Shown here in pieces: positions 12,610 through 25,141 of a stretch of 64,000 nt of DNA. Below the pieces are notes generated by a model. That model was not told the DNA's origin and did no database searches. It worked only from the letters and a program-made list of their open reading frames with translations. The stretch spans positions 2,236,600 through 2,300,599 of the forward strand of contig NC_066336.1 of NCBI RefSeq assembly GCF_022539315.1, given 5' to 3'. The stretch comes from Serinus canaria (taxonomy: Eukaryota > Chordata > Aves > Passeriformes > Fringillidae). Within the stretch, counting starts at the first letter, position 1. Each line of letters starts with the position of its first letter. A program made the position numbers and the translations under genes.

Positions 12610-15600
12610 TGTAGGCAGGACCTGTGTGTCCCCTCAGAGATGTTTCATTGAAGCATGGCCTTGCCATCCCTCTGGTGTAAGAGCACAGGACCCTGCTCCT
12701 GCTCTCCTGGTCCCCAGGGCAGAGGAGCTCCAGCCCTGTGCTGCCCTGGCCCTTTTGGTCACAGGCTTGGAGGAAGTCACACTCCTGCTTTGGCAGGTTT
12801 GTGGGAGACAGAGATTTGTCCTGGAGGTCCCATTCCTGAGTACTGCCTCAGTCAGCAGCACCTGGGGTTGTTGCTGCTTTCCCACTAAACACTTCTGTGG
12901 GGAGGAGAGGGATGGAGCAGGCTGGACTCAACAGCCTGAGTCCCGTGTTTGTTATCCCTGGAAGAACTGTGCAGGACCCTTGGAGCCATCACATGTCACA
13001 GGTGTTGTCCAGCTGTGACAAATTCCATTTACCCAAGACAATGGGGCTAGGGAAATCCACCAATCTTCACTGGTTAGAAATCTTCACTGATTGCTCCTAG
13101 TGAGGGAGATGACTTTACAACCCCCCTAGGACACACTCACAGAAAAACCTCTGCAGCTGCTGGCACTGTGCAGGGTGGCTGCTGTGAGGAGCCACCAGGA
13201 AGCCACCTCATATCCCCTTGCACTAGCTAGACCAGTGACTAGAGCCTCTGTCCTGGGGAGAGCATCAGCCCTGTCCTGGTGCTGCCCTGGAGACAGGGGA
13301 CAGGACACCACTGGCCATCTGTGTCCTTGGTGGCTGTCAGGATCTGCAGCCCTTCCTGCAAGAGTCCCTGAGTGCTCACAGCTTGTGGCAATCACCAACC
13401 CAGCTGCTCAAGTGCTCAGAGGTTGTGGAATTCAGCACAACCAACCATGGCTTGGCTGCAGCTTTTTGCTCTCACTTACTGGTTTTGGAAGTCTCATGGT
13501 TAATAAATATCAGGGGTGAGACAGAGCTCAGGCTGGCTGTAGGCAGCACCAGCTGGTCACTGCTCATTGCAGGGTAACAGCCTGAAGTTTTGGGGTTTGG
13601 GATAATTTTTCCTTACTTGGAAAAAAATATTGTACAGAGAAGCTGTGAAATAAAACAAGTGTTGTTCATGTTCATGTTTTGTCTCTTGTTTTGACTGTCC
13701 AGGTGATTTGGGGTGAAGTGAAATCAGAACAGACGTGAGTTTGGGGGAGTTCCTGACGCAGGGTAGGATCTTAAAATATTTTCTGTGTAGTCCTGACATA
13801 TTCTGCTGAAATGCTGTGCTGTAGCATCCTGGGAAGGGTGGTACTGCATATCAGAGAGGAGGAATTTGATGATTTTTAGGTCTACAGGAATAGAAGTAGG
13901 ACAAATGCAAATGTGCTGAGTGAAGGGATGGTCCCTTCACAGAGTGATTTTGCACCATCCAGGGTCTGGAATGTGACACCTTCCAAAAAGGCACTTCTGA
14001 AAACCATTATGAAATGCATTTGCCCACAAGGCTCCTGCTACAGCCATCTTTGTGCTGGCACAGCTGCCTGATCTCAGGTTTACAGAAACCCTTGGGAGCA
14101 CTCTGAGGAGCTCGTGGAAAGGTTTGGGGGGGTCAATGCTGAGCAGCAGAGCAGGAAGGCTCTGCCTGAGCAGTGCCTGCAGTGGGAGCAAAGTGGGACT
14201 GTGGCCAAGGGGGGGCACAGGAAGGCTGAGGCAGCCTGTCCCATGGAGCTGTGCCCTCCCACGGGCTGCTCCTGAGATGACAGCTTGGCAAAGCATGGAA
14301 AAGGTGTAGGGGTTGTTGTGGAAGGCAGGAATCAGCAGAATGAAACATGAAGAAGCCAATCCCTGTGGCTGCTCTGTGCCTCAGGGAGAGACTGCTGGGT
14401 GCACTTGGGCAAAGGAGAGCTTTGCTGTCCCTGTCCTGGACAACTCAGGTATTCCTGTCACCTCTGCTAGCCTTGGGCCAGGCCAGCTGGCTCTCAGCCA
14501 TTGCTCTGGCCATGGGCCTCAGGACTTCAGCCTGGCTTGCTGCTGAGAGCAAGGGTCTGTCTCTTGCCAGGACAGGGACAGGGTGCAGAGAGCTGTCCCC
14601 ATGGTCTGTGTCCCACTGGGTCAGGCATGCTTGGGACTGGAGTGCTCTGCTGCCTGCTTCCAACAAGGGCTGGCATAAACCTGCCTCTGGTGCCTGCAGG
14701 GGTGGGATGGGAGGACAATGACCAACTTGTAGAGACCTTCCAGCAGTTCCTGGGCTGCTCTGGGAGCTGTCCACAAGTCAGGCATCAAAGAGCACAGGGT
14801 TATGCTGCATCCAGAGGAGGAGGCTTGTGTATGGGAGAGGAACTCCCAAACTCACTGGGAAGCTGCACTTGGATCAGGCTGACCTAGAAGCAGAGTCAGG
14901 AGACAGGAGGGGCCAGGATGGGGTGTGCAAACAGGGCAGGTGGAGCCCTCCAGAGCACCAGCACAGTGCCCTGCACAGGGCACACATTCCTCACCTTTCA
15001 TGCCAATCTGTTCTTCACCTTTAATTCCAGCCTCAGTGGGCAGTGGGAGGGTTTTTATCTTCTATTCCCAAGGCATTTACACTCGTTCTGTTTATCCCAG
15101 GCAGGTATTTGTCAGTCAGCCTGGGGTGCTGATGTTGGTGCTGCTGTGCTGAGGGGGAATGCTGGCAGGTGCTGGGGGATAAAGGAGTGGCTGTGAGCTC
15201 CTGCATTGAGGAATGAAGGGATGGCTGCAGGGAGGAAATCTCTTGCTGCTTATGCTGCAGAAATTGGCAGGTCAGCTTTAGGCAGAGCAAGTGTGAGGGA
15301 TCAGTGCTGAGGACAAGCTTATGTGATTGTAGTTCAAAGTCAGCCCCTGGGATTTCAAAATCTTATTTGATTTAGGAGTAGCACTGCAGGGTGGCCAGTG
15401 GAACGTGGACAGTCCTGTGAGGCTCTTGGATAACAGAGTCCTGAGTTACAGGAGCTGTGATGTGTCACATTTAAGGCCCATTAGCCCCTGAAGTGTCTCA
15501 TTCTTCCTCACAGATGCCAGGAGAGAGCTGAAATCCTAGTTTTAAATGAGGACACCAGAAAGCACATTACAGCAGCCACCTGGTGTGAGGAAGCCACTGA

Positions 15601-15809
15601 TGCTGGGACATGTCACACACCTCCAGTGCCACTGCCACGTGGTGCCACGCACTAAGGGAACATTGAGGTCACATTAGTCAAATAAGTGGTTTAACAAATA
15701 ACACAAAGCCCTTTTGGAGTGCAGTTACAGGCCTAAAAGCTAAAGGAACATTGAGAGCTGGCTCAGGAAACAGAGGGACATTGGAAGGGCTAAAGCAGGA
15801 AAGGTGACT
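12610..15809. other. non-coding DNA between two LTRs
   Basis: Overlapping open frames are common at 12578-13018 and 14313-14890 because the DNA is GC-rich with few stops. They overlap in three or more frames and match no family that I know. No repeat or RNA gene recognised. Confidence 0.5.
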
Positions 15810-16099
15810 TGTCACAATAGGACACAAAATGAATGACATGCACAAAATGAGAGTCCAAGGTAAAAGGAGGTAGTTTATTTCTGAACTCCAATATTTATAG
15901 ACTCAAAAGTGACCATGGATTGAAGGATGAAATTGCCACCTCTCCAGCTACACTGGTCAAACCAACAGTCCATCAATTCTCTCCTCCTCCAGAAAGGAAT
16001 GCAAAACAATCATTATTTACATGAAAAGTGCATGAGAAATTCCATTACAAAAATACAAACATCAGAAGGCTTAGAAGAACTTAGAAGAACAGAGAGACA
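15810..16099 (-). mobile_element. solo LTR, family B, - orientation, near-perfect TSD
   Basis: This 290-bp element begins TGTCACAATAGGACAC and ends GAGAGACA on the + strand. It is homologous throughout to the copies at 24847-25141 and 26653-26942. The flanks are GTGACT (15804-15809) and GTGAGT (16100-16105), a 6-bp target-site duplication with one mismatch. The shared block AATGCAAAACAAT followed by TATTTACAT is a clear family marker. It appears more diverged than the other two copies, suggesting greater age. No internal viral genes remain. Confidence 0.85.
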
Positions 16100-16105
16100 G
16101 TGAGT

Positions 16106-17989
16106 GCTTGGTGCAGCAGAGAATAGGGAGCCCAGAAGAGAAGTGACTTTTGCCATGGCCTGGTTTGGCAGAGGGTTTGATTTGCCTTGTGCAGGGCCAG
16201 TGAAATGACAAAGTCACATGCAGCAGTGTTGGACGAAAAATGGAAACAAAAATCTTGTTAAAGATATAACAAAAGAACAGACCAAAGGGTACAGGACTTG
16301 CAGAAGGTTTGAAGCCTGTTTGAAGATAACATAGTGGAATCCTCTGCCTTGTTTTGTTAAAGCCCTGATGACTACTCAGCAAGGCTGGGAAAGCTACTGC
16401 AAGTGAGATCAGTGTAAGAACAGAGATCCTGATTTTGCTGAGACAGCAGGGGGTCTAAATTTGACTGAGATGCTAGAAACTAAGTGCTTAAAAAGAATAC
16501 AAGATGTGCTTGAAATGCTCTTTAAATCCCTGGCCTGTCCATACAGTCATGCTGCCTGTAGCATCTGTTTGAAGAAGGTAAACTTGCAAGGAGGAGTTCA
16601 GAAAGGAGCAGTGGGAGAAGTGGCTGAATACATCAGGACAGCTCAAACTGCACAAAAGATGCCTCAGGAGTGTGTTCAGGATTATCCCATTTAGATTGAA
16701 GGGCTCAGATCTCCCATTTACCTCTTTCAGAACAAGAGCTGGGGATGTCAGAAGCAGCTGGTGGATGTGAGCCAAACCACAGCTAGTCCTTCTCTTGGCA
16801 CTCAGAAACATGGGGATGTGGTTGGCTGGGGAAGGTCAGAGGTACCATGGATATTTTTGCCCTCTACTAAGGGGAGGAATGCTGAGGAGGACTCCCATCT
16901 GATCAGAAGGCCCAACATGTGGCAGGGCACGATGTCTAAATGTGCAGTAAGAGCTTGGAGAAGAAAAACTCCCCCCAGGGAGTGCAACCATGGGCCAACA
17001 AGAGCTGGGTTAGACAAAACCAAACCCGAGCTGGTTTGGGGGACAGCCCTGCTCCACATGGGAGGGTGGACTGGTGACCCTGCTGTAATTGTGTGACTTG
17101 CCCCTCTGGGCTCAGAGGAGTGTGTGAGAGGAAGAATGGAGGCTCAGCTAGCCCAGGTTAGCTCAGACACCCCAGGTGCAGGTGTACAAGGGAGTTTTCA
17201 GGCTGTCCCCTGCCTGGTTAGAACCAGCCCTGAACTCACCCTGCAGTACCAGACCTGTGCCTGCAGCTGGTACCTGGGTTGTTATTGCCAGGCTGCAGAG
17301 ATGGTGCCTTGGGTGTGAACAAACTTCTTACCTTGAGGACACCCAAATCTCATGTCTCAGTCCCCACACAGCAGCTTTAACTGGGTGTTTTCCACAATTC
17401 CTCTGTCCCAGACATCTCCAGAGCCATAGGAGGAAGTTGGTTCTAAGATGACAACTTGGATAAATGAAAGTGTATTGTAACCACACTATGTTAAATAATG
17501 CAGCATATGGACAGCATGGAAGTTAATTTTTAAAGGCTTTGTCTGCACTAGTTCCTGATTGCTTTCTCATCTGTGGCATATTCTCTGACCCTCTTCCTCT
17601 CCATGTTCCTCAGATGCTATTGTTCCATGAGAATTTCTTAGAGTTATTGGTGCTTTAATATGGTTTTTTTCCCTATAGGTAATCACTGTTGATTTCTTTC
17701 TACATTAAAAATAAGATTATTGTGTAGTTTTTCAACGTAATGTATTGGTTTCTTATGAAGCAACAGTCATTGAGTTAAATTATTGATGAAGTAACATTAC
17801 TCCTGCTAGAAAGTGCTGTGGCAGTCAGTATGTCTGAATTGCTCAGGATCAATAACAGGGTTCTGTCATGCCCTCAGTGCTCAGTGCTGACCTGGAGCCC
17901 ACATAACCCATCCCAGCCTCAGTCCAAGGGGCAGGGTGTGGGGTTGGCTGTCTGTCTCTGCCCCAACACGTGTAGGATGGTTCTGCTGC
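16106..17989. other. non-coding DNA
   Basis: No gene or repeat family recognised. The longest open frames are about 110 codons and overlap one another. 17450-17800 is AT-rich and featureless. Confidence 0.5.
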
Positions 17990-18600
17990 AGGCTGAGCTT
18001 CAAAGGACAAGTCTGGACTCTTTAGCTTTTCAGTCCTCAGATTGTTTATTATTTCTTATCTACAAAATTTTCTCTCTGCCCAGCCAGGATCTGACCAGCA
18101 AGGCAGCCAAAGGCACTCTGACCTCCCACGGGGCAGCCACATCTTTTTATAGTAAAAACTACATACAACATATTTACCTTTCACTCCCAATACCTTTCAC
18201 CCTTGTTACCAAGTGCACCTTCACCATAGACAATCCACAAGTGCCAGTTCACACAGAAGAGGGATGACAAGAAGAAGAAAGAAGAACCACGAGACATTCC
18301 CTGATCCCTCCATCTTGTCTCCATGACCCCCCTGTACCAAAACCCTAAAACACATTTTTCACCCTATAAATAAATCATTCCTGCACCATTCAAACCTGAG
18401 TGATTCTCATGTCCTCATCCACAGGTGGAACATCCCTAGAAGGGTCAAAGTCAAGCCACCAGGCACTTTTGGCAACATTCCAGGACCTCCCAGCCCCCCA
18501 AGGGTTTTCTTGGTAACTCTGGACATCCGGAGTGGTGTGCTGAGTTCCCACAACAGGGTGCCTCAAAGAGTGCTCCAAGAGCACATCCTAAGAGCTCCAG
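17990..18600 (-). mobile_element. ERV 3' fragment, family C, LTR plus internal tail, - orientation
   Basis: It is homologous to 42379-43110 (same orientation) and to 26950-27640 (opposite orientation). On the minus strand it holds a polyA signal (complement TTTATT at 18045-18050) about 95 bp after a TATA-like box (complement in 18144-18150). A purine/pyrimidine-biased AGAAGAAG block lies near 18272-18290. Beyond about 18420 it carries a piece matching the internal part of the other copies ('caaagtcaagccaccaggca'). The most diverged of the three. No open retroviral reading frame remains and no 5' LTR was found. Confidence 0.72.
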
Positions 18601-19903
18601 GGAAGCTGACTTGGTCCCAATAGCTCAGGTTGGATGGAAACTGCTCAGAGAGGCTGGTTCTGAGTGCTGCTTTAGCTGAAGGAGCACGTCCTCAGCTGAG
18701 CAGTTGTGTTTTGCATTCTGTGCCATTTCCCATTTTCTCCTTGCAAGGTTGCACTGTTCCTGTTTCACTGATGCAAATACCCACTCAAAGCACTCATTGA
18801 GCTGGCTTTAATGAGCACTTTAATGAGCTGCTGAAAATTCAGGATTGCATTGGAAATGCTAACAGAAATGTGTGTCACTTTATTCCACAAACCAAAAAGG
18901 ACTGTTTAATGGATCATGTAATCACAGAATGAAAGGGCCTGACAGGAACCAGTTGTAACAACTTGCTTGGGACTTTTTCCAGTTGAGACCTCTTGGCAGG
19001 CTAATTCATCCATGTGGCCACTCACTCAACTGACAATGGAAATCTTTCACATATCCAAGCCAAAATCCAAGTGATTTTTGACTTTACAGTCTTCAGACTA
19101 AATTTAAAAGTATATACTTAACTGTAAGTGCTGTTATCAAAATGCTCTGGATGATAAATCTTTCCCTAGGAAACTCATGATCCCACCTCTGTAACCCATC
19201 TGAGAAAATCTTTGAGCATGATTGTTGAAAGAAAATAACAGAAGCACCAAGGGCACCATTAGTACTCCAACCACCCTATTTTCTGAGCATCAAGTGCAGA
19301 AAATTGACTTAGTGAGTATGTGAATAGGAAGGTTTGTGTGCAAAGAGGAGTGGGAGGTGTCTGTACCAGGAAGGAATATGGCTGTGGAGGTGGTGGGTGC
19401 CTAAACAGAGCAGCAGTTGAATATTGCTTTGCAAAGAAAGGGAGCATCAATCCCCACCTCTGTGACAGCTTGGATGTCAATCTGAGTAACCACACAAAAG
19501 TTTCACCCAGGTTCAGGTTGTCACCAGAACTGCAGGGGAAACAAAAATTCTCCAACAACATTCTCAGTGTTAGAGAGTTGAGGCATTACTTTGTTCTGGC
19601 CAGGATGTGAAACAGAGATAATTTCATTCACACATAGCCCAGGCTGTGCAGAGAAAATCATTCCATGACACACGACTTTGATTGGATTTTTCCCATGTCT
19701 TGTGTGTGAAAGCATCAGGAGAAACCCAGGGCAAGGGCCATGCCATAAAGTTGGTAGCACTGGGAGAAGTGTCATTTTTATCAGGACAAGATGCAGGTGA
19801 GTTCAGCACCTACAGCAGACTGACAACAAAGTACCACAGATCAAACACACATTTTCTCTTCCTGTTGTGCTGACTGGGAGACAGATTGCTGCTCAGAAGA
19901 TCT
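18601..19903. other. non-coding DNA
   Basis: Unique-looking sequence with short chance open frames only. Nothing recognised. Confidence 0.5.
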
Positions 19904-20230
19904 TGTCAGGAAAATTAATCCACAAACACCAGAGGTTTATGGGCAAAAAGGAGACAGAGGAGTCCTGGAACTTTATTCCAATAAAGGAAGAGGCCATGGG
20001 GAATTCATTCCCCTGGGATCTCTCAGGTTGTTAGAGGACACAGCCTCCTTTTTATCCCAATTTCCTGGCCATATTTCCCTCTCTCTTTGCCGCTGCCTGA
20101 GGTACTTGAGAGGTACAAACTTCCCAAAAGCCTAATACAGAGCCCCTTCTAATGTACACCCTCCTCCCTTTTATTTTCCTTGTGTCTCTCTTCTTTTCCT
20201 CCAAGTCCAGGGATTTAACACAGCCTTGAG
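19904..20230 (-). mobile_element. probable LTR fragment, - orientation
   Basis: On the minus strand this segment has an AATAAA signal (complement TTTATT at 19972-19977) about 75 bp after a TATA-like box (complement in 20049-20056), the usual spacing of LTR U3-R signals. The plus strand could begin TGTCAGG near 19905 and end near the GAGTGACA at 20235, but no target-site duplication is visible. No second copy is present in the window. LTR identity rests on signal layout and on resemblance to songbird repeats as I remember them. Confidence 0.42.
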
Positions 20231-21387
20231 GGAGTGACAGTCTGTGTCAATTAGTGGAATTTCTGTGGAATTTCTGGTTCCTGCCCATTGCTCATTTCAC
20301 CTATCAGCTTCTGGCTTTTTCTACCAGCAGCCCCCCAGTTTGTTTGTAAAGACACCTCCTCCTCCTCCTTCCTTTCAATCCAAAATGAAGCAGCACAGAG
20401 AAAAGGGATTGTGTGAATGGCTGAAAGGAAAGGTTACTTAAACAGACCACTGGAGGGCTTGTGAAAGTAGGCTTTAAGAAATATTGTTTATTAAAGATGC
20501 TTATTGGGTGATTAAATTTGATATTTTACACAATATCTCATGAATTACATTTCATATACAGGCTAAATCCTAAGACCAGAAGGAGACAAACTGGTGAGGT
20601 TTTTGGTGCAAAAACTTTCTAAAGGAAAATATTCGACATTTGCTTAGAAAAATGAGCTTCATGTAAGTGAAAGAGCTAAATAACTCCAGAATATAAAGCT
20701 GAACTTTTATTCAGACATGAGAAAAATACTCCAGGTTTACTCAAAAGTTTAAAATCTCCTTAAAAGTTCTGCTGCACTTTCATTGCAGTGAATTTCCAGT
20801 TAGATGCTTGGAGTGAGCACAGTCAAAAATGTTCTTGGGTGTGCCAAGATCTGGGTGATGGTGACTCCTGGAGGGTGATGCAGGGTTAGTTGTAGACACA
20901 GATTGAGGAATGGCTGTGTTGGTTCCTCTCTCTTGTGTAATGCAGCCTCTGTGGGATCCAGACAGCAGCAGGAGCAGGGATGGCTCCGTAGAGCAGCCTA
21001 AATTAGTCCCAGAGGGTGTGTGAGCACACACAGGAAAAGCAGGGAGCACACACGACACATTGAGGTTTCCTCACAGGGAGTGGGTGAACTTTCCTATCCC
21101 TGCACAAATATAGACTCAGTCCTGCATCACAGGACTCGCCTCTGCTAGAAACCTTCTCTGCAAGACTCAGCTGACACTGAGCTAAGCAGCAACATTCCCA
21201 CTGGCTGGAGTCTTGCCTGGAGAACTTTGGGTACCTTGGGCCTTATCCTGAGTGGGGCTGTGCCCCCCTGGGGGCTTCAGCTCCCCCCCCCTGCCCAGCC
21301 CTTCTGCAGAGGGGCTCAGTGACCCTGCTCTGGGGACAAGGTGGGCTCAGGAGGGTGATGGTCTTTTCCTCACTCAGGGTCACCATT
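20231..21387. other. non-coding DNA
   Basis: 20460-20770 is AT-rich. The remainder is mixed. There is a short CT-rich tract (CCTCCTCCTCCTCC) near 20355. No gene or repeat family recognised. Confidence 0.5.
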
Positions 21388-21766
21388 TGTGACAATGTTC
21401 ACAGGGGTCCCAGGATGAGGGAAGAGATGAGAATCTTGACTCCATGTTCAGAAGGCTGATTGATTATTTTATGATAGATAATATATTAAAGCTATACTAA
21501 AAGAACAGGAGGAAGGATTTCAGCAGAAGGAGGCTAAGAATAGAAAAGGAATGAATAACAAAGGTTTGTCTGTGACCCAGACAGTCTGGACAGCTGGGCT
21601 GGGATTGGCCATTAATGAGAAACAACCACAGAGACCAATCCCAGCCCCACCTGCTGCATCCCACAGCAGCAGAGAATCTTTGTTTGCAGTTTGTTCCTGA
21701 GGCCTCTCAGCTTCTCAGGAGGAAAAATCCCAAGGAAAGGATTTTTCATGAAACATGTTGGTGACA
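21388..21766 (-). mobile_element. solo LTR, family A, - orientation, no TSD
   Basis: This is the reverse-orientation counterpart of 12208-12603: it starts TGTGACAATG, passes through the shared 'gattgattattttatgata' and 'gctgggctgggattggccat' blocks, and ends GTTGGTGACA. The flanks are ACCATT on the left and CAGGAG on the right, so no 6-bp duplication is visible, unlike the other three copies. It is close in sequence to the copy at 41516-41894. Confidence 0.88.
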
Positions 21767-23163
21767 CAGGAGGGCAGGGGCCAGGTGGAATTGAGACTTA
21801 CAAATGCAACCAGTTGTATGTGGTGCCCTCTTTAATCTGTGGATAAAGAATAATTCACCTCAGAGCTGTAGGAAGAGGAGCAGTCTGGAGGAACAGAGAA
21901 GCTCTGGAGAACCAAAACACTCCTGGGAATTCTGGATGCAGCTGAGTGGATCTCATGGGGATGAGCTGCATTTTGCTCTGTAGAGACTCTGTCCCTTTTA
22001 AAATTCAGCCCAGAAGCAGATGGTTTGGTCTGGTAGGGCTGGGACAGCATTGCTAGAGAGAGATTCCTGCAGTTTTCTCTGAAACATCTGCTTGTGCACA
22101 GGAGGGAATGCAGACATTGTGGTTTCAGCATTCATTACATTTAATACTGGATTTGATTTAATTTGGAAAACCAAAATGTTTTCTTTTGGGACCAACAGAA
22201 AATATTCTGGTTTATTTGAAATAGAGCATTTCTCTCTTGCAGGAGTGGTGGGCTGGGAAGGATGTACAAGGAAGCATGTTTTTCCATTTTTGTTGACACA
22301 ATTTGTCTTCTTCTCTCACTGATTTTTAATTTAAATTTTAAATTGAAAATACTACAGCTAAAACAACATGAATGTGGCATGGACATGGCTCCCTCAAAAA
22401 GGAAATATCATCCCAGGAGATGAACTGGCACCCCCAGCTCCAGGAAAAGCTGGTGCAGAGCCTTCTTCCACTGCTAGCTCACTGTTTTGCTCCCGTGAAA
22501 CCATATCCTGTGGGAGCCACTGCAGACTTTCCCTCCCTGCATCTGACAGACCTACCCATGCCAGAGTCTGCCAACATGACTGCAGAGTGCTGGATCTGCC
22601 TGAGCTACAAACTGCCTGTCTGCTCCTGTGCTGCCAGGCAGAGGCAAAGCACTCAGTGCCCCTGAGGGTGGCACAGAAAATCTCACTTTGTTTGGCCATG
22701 GGATGTTCTCTGCCATGCTGGAGCTGGATCTCCTGTCAGAGATGTCTTATCTTGAGTACAAACATGCTCACAGGCAGAGAGGATCAATTAAAGAAGAGAA
22801 GCAGCTTGCAAATCAGCTGGCTCTGAGAGCTCCCCCAGTCTGATGCAGTGAGTCAGAGCACATGGGCTGGGATTGCATCAGGCACCTCCAGAGCACAGCA
22901 AGTGCAGCGAACGAGTTCTGCCCAGGAAACTGGGATGGGGATGAGTGCCACCTGCTTGGAGCTGAAACAGCTCCAAACCAGCAGAAAAACAGCCTGTTGG
23001 GCTGGGATTTTCAGGAGCAGGAGGCTTTGATCTCATTAACTATTTCATGAGCTTTGCTGATTTTTCAGTTCTGTGGAACAGTCTGGAAGGTGCCTGCTCA
23101 GGCTGTTAGAAGATGATGAGTTACTGTCTCCAGATTTCTAAATACCAAATGGTTCCAAATGAG
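21767..23163. other. non-coding DNA between two family A LTRs
   Basis: Short overlapping open frames near 22368-22840 in several frames resemble nothing known. No internal ERV genes are visible between the two same-orientation LTRs, so they are not a provirus pair. Their spacing (about 1.4 kb) and independent flanks also argue against that. Confidence 0.55.
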
Positions 23164-23207
23164 ATGGGGAATTATGGTGGTAGGGAATTATGGTGGGGAA
23201 TTATGGT
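23164..23207 (+). repeat. short direct repeats of GGGAATTATGGT
   Basis: Three copies of GGGGAATTATGGT or GGGAATTATGGT occur in a row, separated by GGTA or G. The third runs into the start of the adjoining family A LTR, whose first bases (TATGGTTCAC) happen to resemble the repeat. Confidence 0.7.
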
Positions 23208-23559
23208 TCACAGGGGTCCCAGGATGAGGGAAGAGATGAGAATCTTGACTCCATGTTTCAGAAGGCTGATTGATTATTTTATGATATATATGATATTAAA
23301 GGAAGGATTTCAGCAGAAGGCTTGCAAGCAAAGGAAAAAGAATGGAATGAATACAAAATCCTGTGTCTGACCAGAGAGACAGAGCTGGGCTGGGATTGGC
23401 CATTAATTAGAAACAATCAGATGAGACCAATCCCAGATCCACCTGCTGCATCCCACAGCAGCAGAGAATCTTTGTTTGCAGTTTGTTCCTGAGGCCTCTC
23501 AGCTTCTCAGGAGGGAAAAGTCCTAAGGAAAGGATTCTTCATTAAACATGTCTGTGACA
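23202..23559 (-). mobile_element. solo LTR, family A, - orientation, 6-bp TSD
   Basis: It is homologous to 21388-21766 and 41516-41894 over nearly its whole length. The left end lacks about three terminal bases (starts TATGGTTCAC instead of TGTGATGGT...). The right end is intact (TCTGTGACA). Flanks at 23196-23201 and 23560-23565 are both GGGAAT, a perfect 6-bp target-site duplication. A deletion in the 'atattaaa...ggaaggatttcagcag' part makes it about 20 bp shorter than its relatives. Confidence 0.88.
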
Positions 23560-23565
23560 GGGAAT

Positions 23566-24846
23566 GAAATACTGGAAGAGGAAGCCAGTGAGGGTGTGGA
23601 GGCTCCATTCTTGAAGATATTAAATATGAAAGCCCTCAACAACCTGAATTAATTTGAAAACCAATTCACCTTTAAAGCTGGTTCTCCTTTAGGGAGGTTG
23701 GTTGGACCAGGTGGTCTCTAGAAGTCTCATATTACTCCATAATTCTGCAATTCATAAACAAATAACAAAGAAAACTCTAATGAATTGGTCATTCAGGTTT
23801 GAACTGAAGTCCCAAGGAGTTGCATTTGGACAAAGCTGTGATGAATGTTGCTTTGTAATTTTTTTTTTTTTACCCAAAAAAGTTCTTGCCAAAGCATTGC
23901 CATCACCCACTGCTCTCTGCCAGAGCCTTCTCCACACAGGTCCTTCCTCGCACAACATCCTCACTTAAAGATATATGTGGCCCCACCCTCATGAAATTCA
24001 GCATATTTGACAAAATGTTGGCTTGCACCTCTCCCACTGACATGAAAATGCAGTTGGAGCTGCCTTTTAAAAGTGATTTTTTCTGGCATACTGAAGAGTG
24101 ATTAAAATACGACATTTCTGTAAATTGGTCATTGTATAATTAGAAGTTTAAAGTCAAAGTATTTTTAATATAACAGATGCTGTCATCTCCACCTTTGTAT
24201 TTAACAGTAGGGAAAAGGCTACACAACTACAAGAAGAAAATAAATGGGTTTTCAAGAATGTTCAGGGGATTGGATGTTTCAGAATTCCCCTGCATTACAG
24301 CAGCTCAAAGTCCCTGCCAAGCCATGCCAACTCTCAGGACAAAGCAAGGACCATTCCACATCCACAGGCTGCACATTTCTGTGTTTTGTGGTTCACAAAG
24401 AGGACAGAATGCACAGGAAATGTTCCCCATTGGCAGCAGAGTGAGTCACAAAGATTTTATGAGTGAGGCTCTGGTGCACCCCAAGTTTGGAGAGTGTGTG
24501 CAGAAGATATTTTGAATGCTACTATCCAAAACCAACTCAGATGTAGAAATTGTTTTTCCTACCTGCTTGTGGAGGAAACCTCACTAAATGCTTAATCCTT
24601 TGTGTTTGTCACTCCAGAGCCAGGCAGAGCAAATGTCTTGATAAAAGGCATCACTTTGATAAAGGTTTATCACGTGATTCTTTACTGGATCCACTTCTCA
24701 CACCTTGTAAAGCACATGGGGTTGATCTCCTAATTACCAGGATGCTTTAACCCTGCCCTCCTCAGGGCTGCTCAGCTGACTGCTTTGGAATGCCCAGGTG
24801 AACCTCTCAGATACATTTTTTGCAGGTTTAAAAAATAAACAATAAA
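23566..24846. other. non-coding DNA
   Basis: A poly-T tract lies near 23860-23871. No gene or repeat family recognised. Confidence 0.5.
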
Positions 24847-25141
24847 TGTCACTACAGGACACAAAAGAACACGAGCACACACTGCTGCTCTCAAGGTGAA
24901 GAGAAAAAAGGAAGTTTATTTTCTGACTCCAACATTTATAGATTTCCAAGAGTGACAGTGGATTGGGGGGTGACAGTGCCACCTCTCCAATGACACTGGA
25001 CAAACCAACAGTCCATCAGATTTCTCCTCCTCCACAAAAGAATGCAAAACAATGAGTTATTTACATAAAGTGTGTGAGGAAGTTCTCTACAAGAATGTCA
25101 ACATCAGAAGGCTCAGAAAATCTTAAAAAATCAGAGTGACA
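24847..25141 (-). mobile_element. solo LTR, family B, - orientation
   Basis: It begins TGTCACTACAGGACAC and ends CAGAGTGACA. It is the reverse complement of the copy at 26653-26942, sharing among others the 'gttatttacataaagtgtgt' and 'ccaacagtccatcagatttc' blocks. The right flank is CAATAA (25142-25147). The left flank reads CAATAAA, so the likely target-site duplication is CAATAA with one extra A from slippage. The minus strand has AATAAA near the 3' part (complement TTTATT near 24917). Confidence 0.85.

Noticed and set aside
21388..23559. Two same-orientation family A LTRs as the two ends of one provirus
   Set aside because: No retroviral genes lie between them, the 23202 copy has its own GGGAAT duplication, and the outer flanks do not match.
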